From NCBI RefSeq assembly GCF_002161065.1, contig NZ_NFLV01000003.1:124001-188000 (forward strand): a DNA stretch of 64,000 nucleotides, read 5' to 3'. Positions 34,446-43,835 of the stretch are shown piece by piece (position 1 is the stretch's first letter; every line of letters begins with the position of its first letter). Made by a program: the position numbers and the translations under genes. The DNA comes from Eubacterium sp. An11. Its GTDB lineage: Bacteria; Bacillota; Clostridia; Lachnospirales; Lachnospiraceae. The notes below the pieces were generated by a model, which saw only the letters and a program-made list of their open reading frames with translations, did not search any database and was not told the DNA's origin.

Positions 34446-34474
34446 ATTATACTTTTCCAGACAGCTGAATACAA
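34446..34474 (-). promoter_or_regulatory. Promoter of spo0A
   Basis: TTGTAT (34469-34474) and TATAAT (34446-34451), 17 bp apart on the minus strand, about 40 nt before the spo0A ATG. A sigma-H-type promoter was not recognised. Confidence 0.65.
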
Positions 34475-34672
34475 TTTTATTTTATCGCAATTGTTTATGA
34501 TATTTATTATAATATGAGCCCCTGCGCTCTAATATGCCTTTTTTCCCAACATTTTTCTTCTTTTCTGCTCGGGAAAAATCGTTTTCACTCCCATTTTTTT
34601 ATAACAATTCAGCCTTATATCCGTCATGAACAGAAAGAACGTCGAAAGTTCATCCCCCATATACAACATTTA

Positions 34673-34701
34673 TTGACTTTTTGAGTTTTATGTGTTAAAG
34701 T
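34673..34701 (+). promoter_or_regulatory. Promoter of the sodium symporter gene
   Basis: TTGACT (34673-34678) and TAAAGT (34696-34701) with a 17-bp spacer. Confidence 0.6.
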
Positions 34702-34715
34702 TTTTATAGTTTTTA

Positions 34716-34772
34716 CCGTTAAAGTGACGAAGTGAATATTCTTTTTATCTTCACTTTTGTATGATTTAACGG
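34716..34772 (+). promoter_or_regulatory. Nested hairpin in the symporter leader
   Basis: CCGTTAAA (34716-34723) pairs with TTTAACGG (34765-34772), and inside it AAGTGAA (34730-34736) pairs with TTCACTT (34750-34756). Together they form a two-part stem-loop that ends 19 nt before the ribosome-site region. No T-run follows, so it is not a terminator. It resembles no riboswitch I know. Confidence 0.6.
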
Positions 34773-34798
34773 AAATAAAAAAAAGAAAGGGAGAAATT

Positions 34799-36331
34799 AT
34801 GAAACTCATTGTCCTGATTATCTACTTTGCTATCTTGATTGGCATCGGATTTTACTGCCGAAAACACGCAACTGATGTCAATGGATTTGTCCTGGGAGGT
34901 CGTTCCGTAGGCCCGTGGCTGACGGCTTTCGCTTACGGCACCTCCTATTTTTCTGCTGTGGTGTTCGTCGGTTACGCCGGACAGTTCGGCTGGCGTTTCG
35001 GCATCGCCGCCACCTGGGCCGGTATTGGAAATGCCATCCTCGGCTCTCTTCTGGCCTGGATGATCCTGGGCCGGCGGACGAGGGTCATGTCACAGCATCT
35101 GGATTCTGCCACCATGCCGCAGTTTTTCGGACAGCGGTTTGACAGTCCGTCCTTAAAAATTGCAGCGTCCGCCATTATTTTCGTATTTCTGATTCCCTAT
35201 ACGGCATCCCTGTACAATGGACTGTCCCGCCTTTTCGGAATGGCCTTCCATATTGATTATTCTGTCTGCATCATCATCATGGCTGTGCTTACCGCCATCT
35301 ACGTGATTGCCGGCGGATATATGGCCACCGCCATCAATGATTTCATCCAGGGAATTATCATGCTGGTGGGGATCGTTGCCATCGTGGCGGCTGTGATCAG
35401 CAGCAAAGGCGGTTTTACCGCTGCCCTTGACGGACTGGCGCGGGTCACGGACGAGAGCGTCTCCACCACGCCGGGCATCTTTGCTTCCTTCTTCGGCCCT
35501 GAGCCGCTGAACCTGATGTTCGTGGTGATCCTCACATCCCTTGGTACCTGGGGGCTTCCGCAGATGGTCCAGAAGTTCTACGCCATCCGGGATGAAGATT
35601 CGATCAAAAAGGGAACCTTTATCTCCACTATTTTTGCTCTGATCGTGGCCGGCGGATGCTATTTTCTCGGCGGATTCGGCCGTCTGTTCTCTGATCAGAT
35701 TGACATTGCGACTGGCGGATACGATTCCATCATTCCGACTATGCTGGAAAATTTAAGTCCGGCCCTGATCGCTCTGACGGTGATCCTTGTGTTATCCGCT
35801 TCCATGTCCACCCTCTCCTCCCTGGTCATCGCGTCCAGTTCCACACTGACCATTGACTTTATCCGGGACATTTTCTTTAAGAAAATGAGAGACGAGCGGC
35901 AGGTGCTGATCATCCGGGTGCTCATCGTGGTCTTCATTGCCATCTCTGCCATCCTGGCTCTCGTTCAGTATAAGAGCAATGTCACCTTTATCGCACAGCT
36001 CATGGGGATTTCCTGGGGAGCTCTCGCCGGTGCTTTTCTGGCGCCATTCCTGTACTCCCTGTACTGGAAGCGCACCACCAAAGCAGCCTGCTGGGTATCT
36101 TTCCTTTGCGGCTGTATCCTGATGGTCGTGGATATGGTTGTCCCGTCTGTCCTGCCGGCCTTCATGCAGTCGCCGATCAACTGCGGTTCCATCGCCATGC
36201 TGGCCGGACTCATCCTCGTTCCGGTAGTCAGCCTTCTGACGCCGAAACCAGAGGAAAAGCTGATGGAAGAAATCTTCTCCTGCTATGAGAAAACAAATGT
36301 GGTAGAGCAGAAAACTGCTCTTGGAAAATAG
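34799..36331 (+). CDS. Sodium:solute symporter (SSS family)
   Basis: A 510-residue membrane protein with about 13 helices, driven by the Na+ gradient. Family features are 'VNGFVLGGRSVGPWLTAFAY' and 'GTSYFSAVVFVGYAGQFGW' in the first helices, and 'LSASMSTLSSLVIASSSTL' in helix 8, the Na+ site region. It resembles the PutP/pantothenate branch; the solute is not decided. The start at 34799 follows AAAGGGAG. Confidence 0.9.
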   Translation: MKLIVLIIYFAILIGIGFYCRKHATDVNGFVLGGRSVGPWLTAFAYGTSYFSAVVFVGYAGQFGWRFGIAATWAGIGNAILGSLLAWMILGRRTRVMSQHLDSATMPQFFGQRFDSPSLKIAASAIIFVFLIPYTASLYNGLSRLFGMAFHIDYSVCIIIMAVLTAIYVIAGGYMATAINDFIQGIIMLVGIVAIVAAVISSKGGFTAALDGLARVTDESVSTTPGIFASFFGPEPLNLMFVVILTSLGTWGLPQMVQKFYAIRDEDSIKKGTFISTIFALIVAGGCYFLGGFGRLFSDQIDIATGGYDSIIPTMLENLSPALIALTVILVLSASMSTLSSLVIASSSTLTIDFIRDIFFKKMRDERQVLIIRVLIVVFIAISAILALVQYKSNVTFIAQLMGISWGALAGAFLAPFLYSLYWKRTTKAACWVSFLCGCILMVVDMVVPSVLPAFMQSPINCGSIAMLAGLILVPVVSLLTPKPEEKLMEEIFSCYEKTNVVEQKTALGK

Positions 36332-36378
36332 GCAGATACAGCAATAAAATACTGAACAATAAGACACTTAACAGATAA

Positions 36379-36418
36379 GGGGCGAAACCGATATTGGTTT
36401 CGCCCCTGTCATTTTTTA
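36379..36418 (+). terminator. Terminator of the symporter gene
   Basis: GGGGCGAAACC (36379-36389) and GGTTTCGCCCC (36396-36406) form an 11-bp stem, followed by TGTCATTTTTT. The convergent acyl-CoA synthetase gene ends 22 nt beyond. Confidence 0.88.
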
Positions 36419-36427
36419 TGATATTTC

Positions 36428-38062
36428 TTATCCCCGGTTCTGCTGCGCTACCAGATGCTCCGCACCGTATTTTTTGCGAAGAGCCGGTTTTTCAATCTTG
36501 CCGGTGGCGTTTCTCGGCACATCGGCAAAGATAATCTTCTTCGGACGTTTGTACCGCGGCAGTTTCTTGCAATAATCATCAATCTCTTCCTGGGTGCATT
36601 CCATACCATCTTTTACGGAAATAATGGCGCCGGTTATCTCTCCCAGCCGTTTGTCCGGCAGACCGATGACTGCCACATCTTTCACCTTATCATAGGCGCT
36701 TAAGAAGTTCTCAATCTGTACCGGATAAATGTTCTCTCCACCGCTGACGATAACGTCTTTCTTTCTGTCTACCAGAAAATAAAATCCGTCTTCATCCTGC
36801 ATAGCCATATCTCCGGTAAACAGCCAGCCGTCCCTAAGCGTCTGGGCTGTGGCCTCCGGATCGTTGTAATAGCAGGTCATCAGTCCAGGACCCTTCACAC
36901 AGAGCTCGCCGACCTCTCCCTGTCTGACCGGATTGCCATCCTCGTCCACGATCCTGCATTCCCATCGGTACCCCGGAACACCGATGGCACCCACCTTGTC
37001 AATATTCTCCACGCCCAGGTGCACACATCCCGGACCGGTGGATTCGGAAAGACCGTAGTTGGTATCATACTGATGATTCGGGAAATATTCTTTCCAGTGC
37101 TTGATCAGAGATGGCGGCACCGGCTGCGCACCGATGTGCATCAGTCTCCACTGGTCAAGCTCATAGTCAGAGAGCTTGATCTCTCCCCGGTCCAGGCTGT
37201 CCAGAATATCCTGAGCCCACGGAACCAGCAGCCAGACGATGGTGCAGTGTTCCTTGGACACCGCATCCAGAATAATCTCCGGTGTCGTTCCTTTTAAGAG
37301 GACCGCCTTGCTTCCCGCGTAGAGGCTTCCCATCCAGTGGAACTTCGCCCCGGTGTGATACAGCGGCGGAATACATAAGAAAACGTCATCCCGGCTGGTG
37401 CCATGATGCTTCTGTTCCATCTGCGCTGCCTGCATCAGACTCTCATGATTATGTAAAATCGCCTTTGGGAATCCGGTGGTTCCGGAAGAAAAGTAGATGG
37501 CAGCGTCGTCATCATCCTCCAGACGGATAAGCGGCGGCTGGCTGGAACAGTCTGCCACCAGCTCCATATAGCTCTCAGCGAAGGTCGGACAACCGTCTCC
37601 CACATAAATGAGAAGGCGTCCCTTGCTCAGTTCCTCCTCGATGGATTCGATTCGTCCGATAAATTCCGGTCCGAAAAATAAAATGTGAACTTCCGCCAGG
37701 TCGGCGCAGTACTGTATCTCTTCTGCGGAAAAACGGAAGTTAAACGGCACCGCAATGGCTCCCGTCTTTAAAATGCCAAAATAAATCGGCAACCATTCCA
37801 GACAGTTGAACATGAGGATCGCCACACGGTCTCCCTTCTGAATGCCGCGGCTTAAAAGCATGTTAGCTACCCGGTTCGCCTTCTCGTCAAAAATACTCCA
37901 TGTAATCTCTCTCCGGTACGGCATCGGAGAAGTCTGCTGTACCAGATCATATTCTTTCCAGGTGGTCTTTCTCGTGTCTTTCATTGTCGGATTCAGCTCT
38001 ACCAGCGCCACCTCATCTCCGTAAAGCTTGTGATTCCGTTCCAGTAAATCCGTAACAGGCAT
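36428..38062 (-). CDS. AMP-dependent acyl-CoA synthetase/ligase
   Basis: A 544-residue adenylate-forming enzyme. Motifs: 'IYFSSGTTGFPKAILHNHES' (P-loop), 'YGLSESTGPGCVHLG', 'GWLFTGDMAMQDEDGFYFLV', and the C-terminal catalytic Lys in 'RNATGKIEKPALRKKYG'. It activates a carboxylic acid as acyl-AMP and joins it to CoA; a medium or long-chain acid is most likely. AGAGGG precedes the ATG. It is convergent with the symporter and divergent from an aminotransferase. Confidence 0.88.
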   Translation of the reverse strand: MPVTDLLERNHKLYGDEVALVELNPTMKDTRKTTWKEYDLVQQTSPMPYRREITWSIFDEKANRVANMLLSRGIQKGDRVAILMFNCLEWLPIYFGILKTGAIAVPFNFRFSAEEIQYCADLAEVHILFFGPEFIGRIESIEEELSKGRLLIYVGDGCPTFAESYMELVADCSSQPPLIRLEDDDDAAIYFSSGTTGFPKAILHNHESLMQAAQMEQKHHGTSRDDVFLCIPPLYHTGAKFHWMGSLYAGSKAVLLKGTTPEIILDAVSKEHCTIVWLLVPWAQDILDSLDRGEIKLSDYELDQWRLMHIGAQPVPPSLIKHWKEYFPNHQYDTNYGLSESTGPGCVHLGVENIDKVGAIGVPGYRWECRIVDEDGNPVRQGEVGELCVKGPGLMTCYYNDPEATAQTLRDGWLFTGDMAMQDEDGFYFLVDRKKDVIVSGGENIYPVQIENFLSAYDKVKDVAVIGLPDKRLGEITGAIISVKDGMECTQEEIDDYCKKLPRYKRPKKIIFADVPRNATGKIEKPALRKKYGAEHLVAQQNRG

Positions 38063-38180
38063 GTTCTTTCCCTCTTTATCGCTTTAAATTTCAATACTTT
38101 TTCAATTTTATTTGTTAAAGTATTTCACTTATGTTAAAATAACATATCGGGCATGAAAAGTCAACCGCAGCACCCTCTCG

Positions 38181-38209
38181 TTGACAGATTCTGCTTTTTC
38201 CACTATCAT
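38181..38209 (+). promoter_or_regulatory. Promoter of the aminotransferase-amidohydrolase operon
   Basis: TTGACA (38181-38186) and TATCAT (38204-38209), spacer 17 bp, transcription start near 38217. Confidence 0.75.
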
Positions 38210-38220
38210 AAAATAAACAT

Positions 38221-38252
38221 AACAGTTCTGGCAGGCGCATGGCTGAACTGTT
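38221..38252 (+). repeat. Inverted repeat at the start of the aminotransferase leader
   Basis: AACAGTTC (38221-38228) and GAACTGTT (38245-38252) are perfect inverted copies 16 nt apart, beginning about 4 nt after the predicted transcription start. The position suits either a repressor operator or a 5' RNA stem that protects the transcript. Confidence 0.6.
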
Positions 38253-38284
38253 ACAAACAAACTATAGAAAAGAGGTACAGTTTT

Positions 38285-39469
38285 ATGTTAAACGAAAGAA
38301 TGGTCGAACTGGGAACACAGCGTTCCGTTATTCGTGAACTTTTTGAATTTGGTAAAATGCGCGCCGCTGAAATCGGTGCTGAAAATGTTTTTGATTTCTC
38401 CATCGGTAATCCGAGTGTTCCGGCACCGGACGCTGTCAATGAAACAGCCATGAAGCTCATCAAAGAAATGGATCCTGTTGTTCTTCACGGCTATACCAGC
38501 GCCCAGGGTGACGCCGGCGTCCGTCAGATGATTGCAGATTCCATCAACCGACGGTTCGGAACTGCCTTTGGCGCCGACAACCTTTACATGACCGTAGGCG
38601 CCGCTGCAGCCCTCTGCTGCTGCCTGAACGGTATATGCAATCCGAAGGATGAAGTGATCGTTTTCGCTCCGTATTTCCCGGAATATAAGGTATTCATTGA
38701 GGGAGCCGGTGCATCCATGACACTGATCCCGGCTGATACCGAGGCCTTCCAGATTGATTTTGACGCTTTCGGGGCAGCTTTAAATCCAAACACCAAAGCA
38801 GTCATCATCAACTCCCCGAATAACCCGAGCGGCGCTGTTTATTCTGAAGAGACCATCCAAAAACTTTCCGCCATGCTCACCGCCAAATCCGAAGAATACG
38901 GTCATCCGATTTATCTGATCACCGATGAACCTTACAGAGAGATCGTATTCGGAGGCACTGTGGTTCCATATGTGCCAAAATATTATAAAAATACGCTGGT
39001 ATGCTATTCCTGGTCCAAATCCCTCTCCCTCCCTGGCGAACGTATGGGATATATTGTCGTTCCGGATGAGATGGACGACCATGAGCTGGTTTACGCTGCC
39101 ATCGCCGGAGCCGGACGTTCTCTCGGCTACGTCAACGCTCCTGGTCTGTTCCAGAGAGTCTGCGCCATGTGCGCGGATCTGACCGCCGATACTTCTGTTT
39201 ATGAAACCAATAAAAATATTCTCATGACGGGCCTCCGTGATCTGGGCTTCCATGTGGTTGAGCCGGGCGGAACTTTCTATATGTTCCCCCGCACCTTAGA
39301 AGAGGACGACGTGGCCTTCTGTGAGCGTGCCAAAGAATACAATCTGCTGATCGTTCCGGGCGTTGGTTTCGGCTGTCCTGGACACGCCCGCGTCTCCTAC
39401 TGTGTACAGACAGAGATGGTCAAACGTTCTCTGGACGCCTTCGAAAAACTGGCTAAAACCTATCGCTAG
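38285..39469 (+). CDS. PLP-dependent aminotransferase, class I
   Basis: A 394-residue fold-type I aminotransferase. The PLP lysine lies in 'YSWSKSLSLPGERMG', with 'INSPNNPSGAVYSEE' and 'LITDEPYREIVFGG' upstream. It resembles aspartate/aromatic aminotransferases; substrate not decided. Start at 38285 has AGAGG 9 nt upstream. The amidohydrolase begins 11 nt after its stop, so they form an operon. Confidence 0.9.
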   Translation: MLNERMVELGTQRSVIRELFEFGKMRAAEIGAENVFDFSIGNPSVPAPDAVNETAMKLIKEMDPVVLHGYTSAQGDAGVRQMIADSINRRFGTAFGADNLYMTVGAAAALCCCLNGICNPKDEVIVFAPYFPEYKVFIEGAGASMTLIPADTEAFQIDFDAFGAALNPNTKAVIINSPNNPSGAVYSEETIQKLSAMLTAKSEEYGHPIYLITDEPYREIVFGGTVVPYVPKYYKNTLVCYSWSKSLSLPGERMGYIVVPDEMDDHELVYAAIAGAGRSLGYVNAPGLFQRVCAMCADLTADTSVYETNKNILMTGLRDLGFHVVEPGGTFYMFPRTLEEDDVAFCERAKEYNLLIVPGVGFGCPGHARVSYCVQTEMVKRSLDAFEKLAKTYR

Positions 39470-39480
39470 GAGATGACCAC

Positions 39481-40341
39481 ATGATAATCGACTTTCACAC
39501 ACACACTTTTCCGGAAAAGATTTCTTCCAGAGTCGTAAAAAAGCTGGGAATCACCGCCCACATTAAGGCGTACACGGACGGTTCCATAGAGAATCTCGCC
39601 GCTTCCATGAAGAAAGCCGGTGTCAGTTATTCCGTCAATCTCCCGGTGATGACCAGTCCGGAACAGGTAGAGAAAATCAACAGTTCCATGATCGAAGACC
39701 GGGAAGCACTTCTTGCCAGAGGCATCATCGCCTTTGGCGGGCTGCACCCGGACTATACCGATTACAAAAAAGAAATCCGGCGTCTCCGGGAGCATCACAT
39801 CGCAGGCATCAAACTGCATCCGGCTTATCAGAACATCAATCTGGATGACATCCGCATGCTTCGCATCATCGACTGTGCTTCTGAGGAAGGCCTTATCGTT
39901 CTCACCCACGCCGGTATTGATATCGGTATCTATGACCGCAACTACTGCAGTGTGGCACATATTTTAAAGGTTATCGACGAAGTTCATCCGGAAAAGTTCG
40001 TTCTGGCCCATATGGGCAACTGGGACTGCTGGCAGGACGTGGAACGGGATCTGGCCGGTGCGCCGGTCTGGCTGGACACGGCTTTCTCCATCGGCCCCAT
40101 TGCCAAAAATCCGGCCACCGATGAGCCTCCATATGAAGAGATGAATCTCCGCGACGAAGACTTCATCCGGCTCTGCCGCAGGCACGGCACCGACCGTATT
40201 CTTTTCGCCACCGATTCTCCATGGCAGGATCAGGCCGACTATATCGGACGCATCAAAGCCATGGATTTTAGTGATGCAGAAAAAGAGCAGATCTTCGGAG
40301 GAAATGCAGTGGCGCTTCTTGGACAGGAAGCGTTCCGGTAA
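39481..40341 (+). CDS. Amidohydrolase-family protein (Amidohydro_2 type)
   Basis: A 286-residue TIM-barrel metal hydrolase or decarboxylase. Metal ligands are in 'MIIDFHTHTFPEK' (HxH), 'GIKLHPAYQNINL', 'LTHAGIDIG', 'VLAHMGNWD' and 'ILFATDSPW'. This set is typical of Amidohydro_2 proteins such as ACMSD-like decarboxylases. TAGGAG lies 6-7 nt before the ATG. Confidence 0.85.
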   Translation: MIIDFHTHTFPEKISSRVVKKLGITAHIKAYTDGSIENLAASMKKAGVSYSVNLPVMTSPEQVEKINSSMIEDREALLARGIIAFGGLHPDYTDYKKEIRRLREHHIAGIKLHPAYQNINLDDIRMLRIIDCASEEGLIVLTHAGIDIGIYDRNYCSVAHILKVIDEVHPEKFVLAHMGNWDCWQDVERDLAGAPVWLDTAFSIGPIAKNPATDEPPYEEMNLRDEDFIRLCRRHGTDRILFATDSPWQDQADYIGRIKAMDFSDAEKEQIFGGNAVALLGQEAFR

Positions 40342-40345
40342 ACAA

Positions 40346-40440
40346 AAAACTGCTGCAAAACATATCGTCAGTGCAAAATACAAGAGATTCCATTTCTCTT
40401 CGTATTTTGTCTGATGGACAAGTTTTGCAGCAGTTCTTTT
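40346..40440. terminator. Very long bidirectional hairpin between amidohydrolase and upp
   Basis: AACTGCTGCAAAAC (40348-40361) pairs with GTTTTGCAGCAGTT (40422-40435). Inside, CAAAATAC (40374-40381) pairs with GTATTTTG (40402-40409) and AAGAGA (40382-40387) with TCTCTT (40395-40400). The stem has A-runs before it and T-runs after it, so it can end both convergent transcripts. At nearly 90 nt it is far longer than a normal terminator. Confidence 0.85.
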
Positions 40441-40451
40441 ATTATTGATCC

Positions 40452-41081
40452 TTACTCCGTTCCGAAAATCCGGTCGCCGGCATCTCCCAGACCCGGACAG
40501 ATGTAGGCGGCTTCATTTAATTCCCGGTCCAGATGTCCCACATAGATTTCCACGTCGGGATGAGCCTCCTGAAGCGCCTTCAGCCCTTCCGGCGCAGCAA
40601 TGATGAAAAGACATTTGATATTCTTTCCGCCTCTCTGCTTAATGAAATCTACGGCCGCCACGGCGGAACCGCCGGTGGCCAGCATCGGATCCACCATGAC
40701 TACCAGCCGCTCTCCAATGGATTCCGGCAGCTTGCAATAGTACTCGTGGGGCTTATGGGTCTCCGGATCCCGGTAAAGGCCGATGTGACCAATCTTTGCC
40801 GTCGGCACCAACGTAGTGATTCCGTTGACCATGCCAAGGCCGGCCCGCAGTACTGGTACCACTGCCAGCTTTCTTCCGGAAATCACCGGACTTTTGCATT
40901 TCTCAATGGGCGTCTCAATCTCGACATCTTCCAGCGGAAGATCGCGGAGCGCCTCATACCCCATCAAAATAGCAATCTCCTCCACTATCTTGCGAAATTC
41001 ACTGGTTCCGGTATGTTTATCCCGCAGGCGGGTAATCTTGTGCTGAATTAACGGATGATTCATTATATATACATTTTTCAT
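40452..41081 (-). CDS. upp: Uracil phosphoribosyltransferase
   Basis: A 209-residue salvage enzyme making UMP from uracil and PRPP. The PRPP loop '[16 protein letters not shown]' and the uracil-binding C-terminus '[17 protein letters not shown]' are clear. No pyrR-like leader is seen. A hairpin TGCCGGC-N8-GCCGGCA lies 20 nt upstream of the ATG in its leader (41103-41124). Confidence 0.96.
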   Translation of the reverse strand: MKNVYIMNHPLIQHKITRLRDKHTGTSEFRKIVEEIAILMGYEALRDLPLEDVEIETPIEKCKSPVISGRKLAVVPVLRAGLGMVNGITTLVPTAKIGHIGLYRDPETHKPHEYYCKLPESIGERLVVMVDPMLATGGSAVAAVDFIKQRGGKNIKCLFIIAAPEGLKALQEAHPDVEIYVGHLDRELNEAAYICPGLGDAGDRIFGTE

Positions 41082-41194
41082 ATATTTTTCCCTTTTGTCT
41101 GTGCCGGCGGAACTCTGCCGGCATCTTTTGATATCATAACTGATTGACAGGTTCCTCGCGGAAGACCTTCCGGCCCGGCATGCATCAGAAAATC

Positions 41195-42181
41195 CTACAG
41201 CATAGAAGCCCGAAGTTCTTCACCGCTCTTGCTGCTCAGGTACGCAGGCGCAATGTCAAAGACTGTCTTGCAGCCGCTCTGTCCTTCTTTGTGCAGGCGG
41301 TATGCCGCTCTGGCGTAAGCGATCAGCACGCTGGACGTAAATTCCGGATTGGAATCCAGCTTCAGGCTGTACTCGATGAGGTGGCTGTGTTCACCCTCCC
41401 ACCCGGTCTTTCCGCTGCGAAGTACAAAGCCGCCATGCGGGATACCACTGTGATTCTTATCAAGCTCTTCCTGGCTGATGAAATGTACAGTCGTATCATA
41501 ATCTGAGAAATAGTTTGGCATATTTTTGATCTCTGCCTCCACCTTTGCGGCATCTGCTCCTTCTTCCAGAACCACAAAACATTCACGGGTGTGTTTCTCT
41601 CTGGTGGTCAGCTCCGGGTTCTCTCCGTTTCTTACTGCGTCAAGAGCAGCCTCCACCGGGATCGTGTACTGCTTGGCATCTTTCACACCTTCCACTCTGC
41701 GGATCGCGTCAGAATGTCCCTGGCTGACACCTTTCCCCCAGAAAGTATAGTCTTTTCCGTCCGGAAGAATGGCATTGGCATAGAGACGATTTAAAGAGAA
41801 CATACCCGGGTCCCAGCCCACAGAAATAATACCTGTCTTCCCGCTCTGTTTTGCGGCGGCATCTACGTTGGCAAAATGCTCCGGAATCCGTGCGTGGGTA
41901 TCAAAACTGTCCACCACATTGAACATGGACGCATATTTCGGAGTCTGCTCCGGCAAATCTGTGGCACTTCCACCGCAAAGGATCATAACGTCGATTTTAT
42001 CTTTCCAATCTTCTGCTTCAGAAACACTGCACACTGCCGCACCGTCTGTGAGAATGGAGACCGTTTTCGGATCACGTCTCGTGAAGACCGCTGCCAGCTC
42101 CATGTCCGGATTCTGGCGGAGGGCACATTCAATGCCTCTTCCCAGGTTACCATATCCCATGATTCCAATTCGAATACTCAT
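41195..42181 (-). CDS. ddh: meso-Diaminopimelate dehydrogenase
   Basis: A 328-residue NADPH enzyme that makes meso-diaminopimelate from tetrahydrodipicolinate in one step, for lysine and peptidoglycan. The Rossmann motif is '[13 protein letters not shown]' at the N-terminus, and '[15 protein letters not shown]', '[15 protein letters not shown]' and '[19 protein letters not shown]' are family-specific. It stands alone on the minus strand. Confidence 0.93.
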   Translation of the reverse strand: MSIRIGIMGYGNLGRGIECALRQNPDMELAAVFTRRDPKTVSILTDGAAVCSVSEAEDWKDKIDVMILCGGSATDLPEQTPKYASMFNVVDSFDTHARIPEHFANVDAAAKQSGKTGIISVGWDPGMFSLNRLYANAILPDGKDYTFWGKGVSQGHSDAIRRVEGVKDAKQYTIPVEAALDAVRNGENPELTTREKHTRECFVVLEEGADAAKVEAEIKNMPNYFSDYDTTVHFISQEELDKNHSGIPHGGFVLRSGKTGWEGEHSHLIEYSLKLDSNPEFTSSVLIAYARAAYRLHKEGQSGCKTVFDIAPAYLSSKSGEELRASML

Positions 42182-42340
42182 TTTTTCTTTCCTTTCTTTC
42201 CCACAATATCTTGCTGTATTTTCAATCGTTTTCCATTATAACATAAGAAAAATAACCTGTGTTTTTCAATTTTATTAATTATACCGTTAAAATAATTAAC
42301 AAAAGAAACAAAGAAACCACTGTCCATGTTTTCACCCAAC

Positions 42341-42416
42341 AAAAAAGAGGATCTCCTGCATGGCATCGTTCACGAATCTTTCTCGCACTTTGACAGCACA
42401 TGCAGTGTCCTCCTCT
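42341..42416 (-). terminator. Terminator of the ior-paaK operon
   Basis: On the minus strand AGAGGA and CTGCATG pair with CATGCAG and TCCTCT, closing a stem of about 13 matched pairs with an internal mismatch around a long loop that itself contains short pairs. TTTTTTG follows. It lies 40 nt after the paaK stop. Confidence 0.7.
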
Positions 42417-42455
42417 CCCATAACCGGTCCGCCAAAGACCAGTTACGTACATTTT

Positions 42456-43760
42456 TTATTTGTACAGATCACGTTTATCAATGACGCGGACTGCCTTTCC
42501 TTCACTTCTTGTGATGCTCTTTGGCTCAACTACCTTCACATCCACCTTGATTCCGAGCATAGATTTCAGTCCTTTGACTACCTTCTTCTCTCTGTCCTCG
42601 ATGGATACAGTATTGTCGGCGGCCATCTCCGGTGTCAGTTCCACCTGTACCTCACAGGTATCGTTATTACCGATACGGTCAACAACAATCTGATAGTTTG
42701 CCTGATAACCCTGATTGAGAAGAACGGACTCAATCTGGGACGGCCATACATTGACACCTTTGATAACCATCATATCATCGCTTCTTCCCATCGGTTTATG
42801 CATACGGATATGGGTACGTCCGCAGGAACATGGTTTTCTGGTCAGATAGCAAAGATCACGGGTACGGTATCGGATCAGCGGGAATGCCTTCTTTGTAATA
42901 CAGGTAAATACCAATTCACCGATCTCTCCCTCCGGCAGGACTTCCCCTGTCTCCGGATTGATGATCTCAGGAATAAAGTGATCTTCCTGGATGTGCATTC
43001 CTGCCTGTTCCTCACATTCAAAAGATACACCAGGACCGGAAATCTCTGTGAGACCGTAGATATCATACGCTTTGATTCCAAGCATATCTTCGATATTATG
43101 ACGCATTTCCTCTGTCCATGGCTCTGCGCCAAAGATACCTGCTTTCAGCTTGATCTTATCGCGAAGTCCTCTCTCGTTGATGGCCTCCGCGAGGTTTGCC
43201 GCGTAAGATGGCGTACAGCAGATAATGGTAGATCCCAGGTCTGTCATAAACTGCAGCTGTCTCTCCGTATTACCGGAGGACATCGGCAGCGTCAGACAAC
43301 CCACCTTATGGGAACCGCCGTTAAGTCCCGGACCACCGGTAAACAGACCATAACCATAGCAGACATGGCAGACATCCTCATTTGTTCCGCCGGCTGCCAC
43401 AATGGCTCTCGCACAGCACTCATCCCAGATATCAATATCTTCCTGGGTATAGAACGCAACCACGCGACGTCCTGTGGTACCGCTGGTGGACTGAATACGA
43501 ACACAGTCTTTTAACGGCACACCCAAAAGTCCGTACGGATACTGATCACGAAGGTCATCCTTGGTGATAAACGGCAGCTTGTGCAGATCTTCAATACCAT
43601 GGATGTCTTCCGGCTTCACCCCGGCTTCATCCATACGGTTACGGTAGAACTCCACATTATCATAGACAAATTTCACCTGTTTTACCAGTCTTTCGCTCTG
43701 GAGCGCCTGAATCTGCTCCACAGGCATAGTCTCAATTTCCGGCTGATAATATCTCTTCAT
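42456..43760 (-). CDS. paaK: Phenylacetate--CoA ligase
   Basis: A 434-residue aryl-CoA ligase. The ATP motif is 'RIQSTSGTTGRRVVAFYTQ', with 'YGLTEISGPGVSFECEE' and C-terminal 'RSEGKAVRVIDKRDLYK'. In anaerobes that carry ior genes it makes aryl-acetyl-CoA from products of aromatic amino acids and may run towards ATP formation. AGGAG lies 9 nt before the ATG; iorB ends 75 nt upstream. Confidence 0.93.
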   Translation of the reverse strand: MKRYYQPEIETMPVEQIQALQSERLVKQVKFVYDNVEFYRNRMDEAGVKPEDIHGIEDLHKLPFITKDDLRDQYPYGLLGVPLKDCVRIQSTSGTTGRRVVAFYTQEDIDIWDECCARAIVAAGGTNEDVCHVCYGYGLFTGGPGLNGGSHKVGCLTLPMSSGNTERQLQFMTDLGSTIICCTPSYAANLAEAINERGLRDKIKLKAGIFGAEPWTEEMRHNIEDMLGIKAYDIYGLTEISGPGVSFECEEQAGMHIQEDHFIPEIINPETGEVLPEGEIGELVFTCITKKAFPLIRYRTRDLCYLTRKPCSCGRTHIRMHKPMGRSDDMMVIKGVNVWPSQIESVLLNQGYQANYQIVVDRIGNNDTCEVQVELTPEMAADNTVSIEDREKKVVKGLKSMLGIKVDVKVVEPKSITRSEGKAVRVIDKRDLYK

Positions 43761-43835
43761 TTTTTAACTTCTCCTAATCTGTTTCATTTATTTGCTGTCT
43801 CCGGAACTCTTCACTTATAGAATCCCGGAAACTTT

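Larger units (their letters stand above)
34408..34798. other. 391-nt divergent gap between spo0A and the symporter
   Basis: AT-rich and without a gene. It holds the spo0A promoter, the symporter promoter and a structured leader. An imperfect pair ATGAAC/GTTCAT lies at 34626-34652 around a single CGTCGAAA. Confidence 0.65.

Noticed and set aside
34632-34642. Possible Spo0A box (CGTCGAAA) in front of spo0A and the symporter
   Set aside because: A single copy with one mismatch to TGTCGAAA is expected by chance and is far from the mapped-looking promoter boxes.
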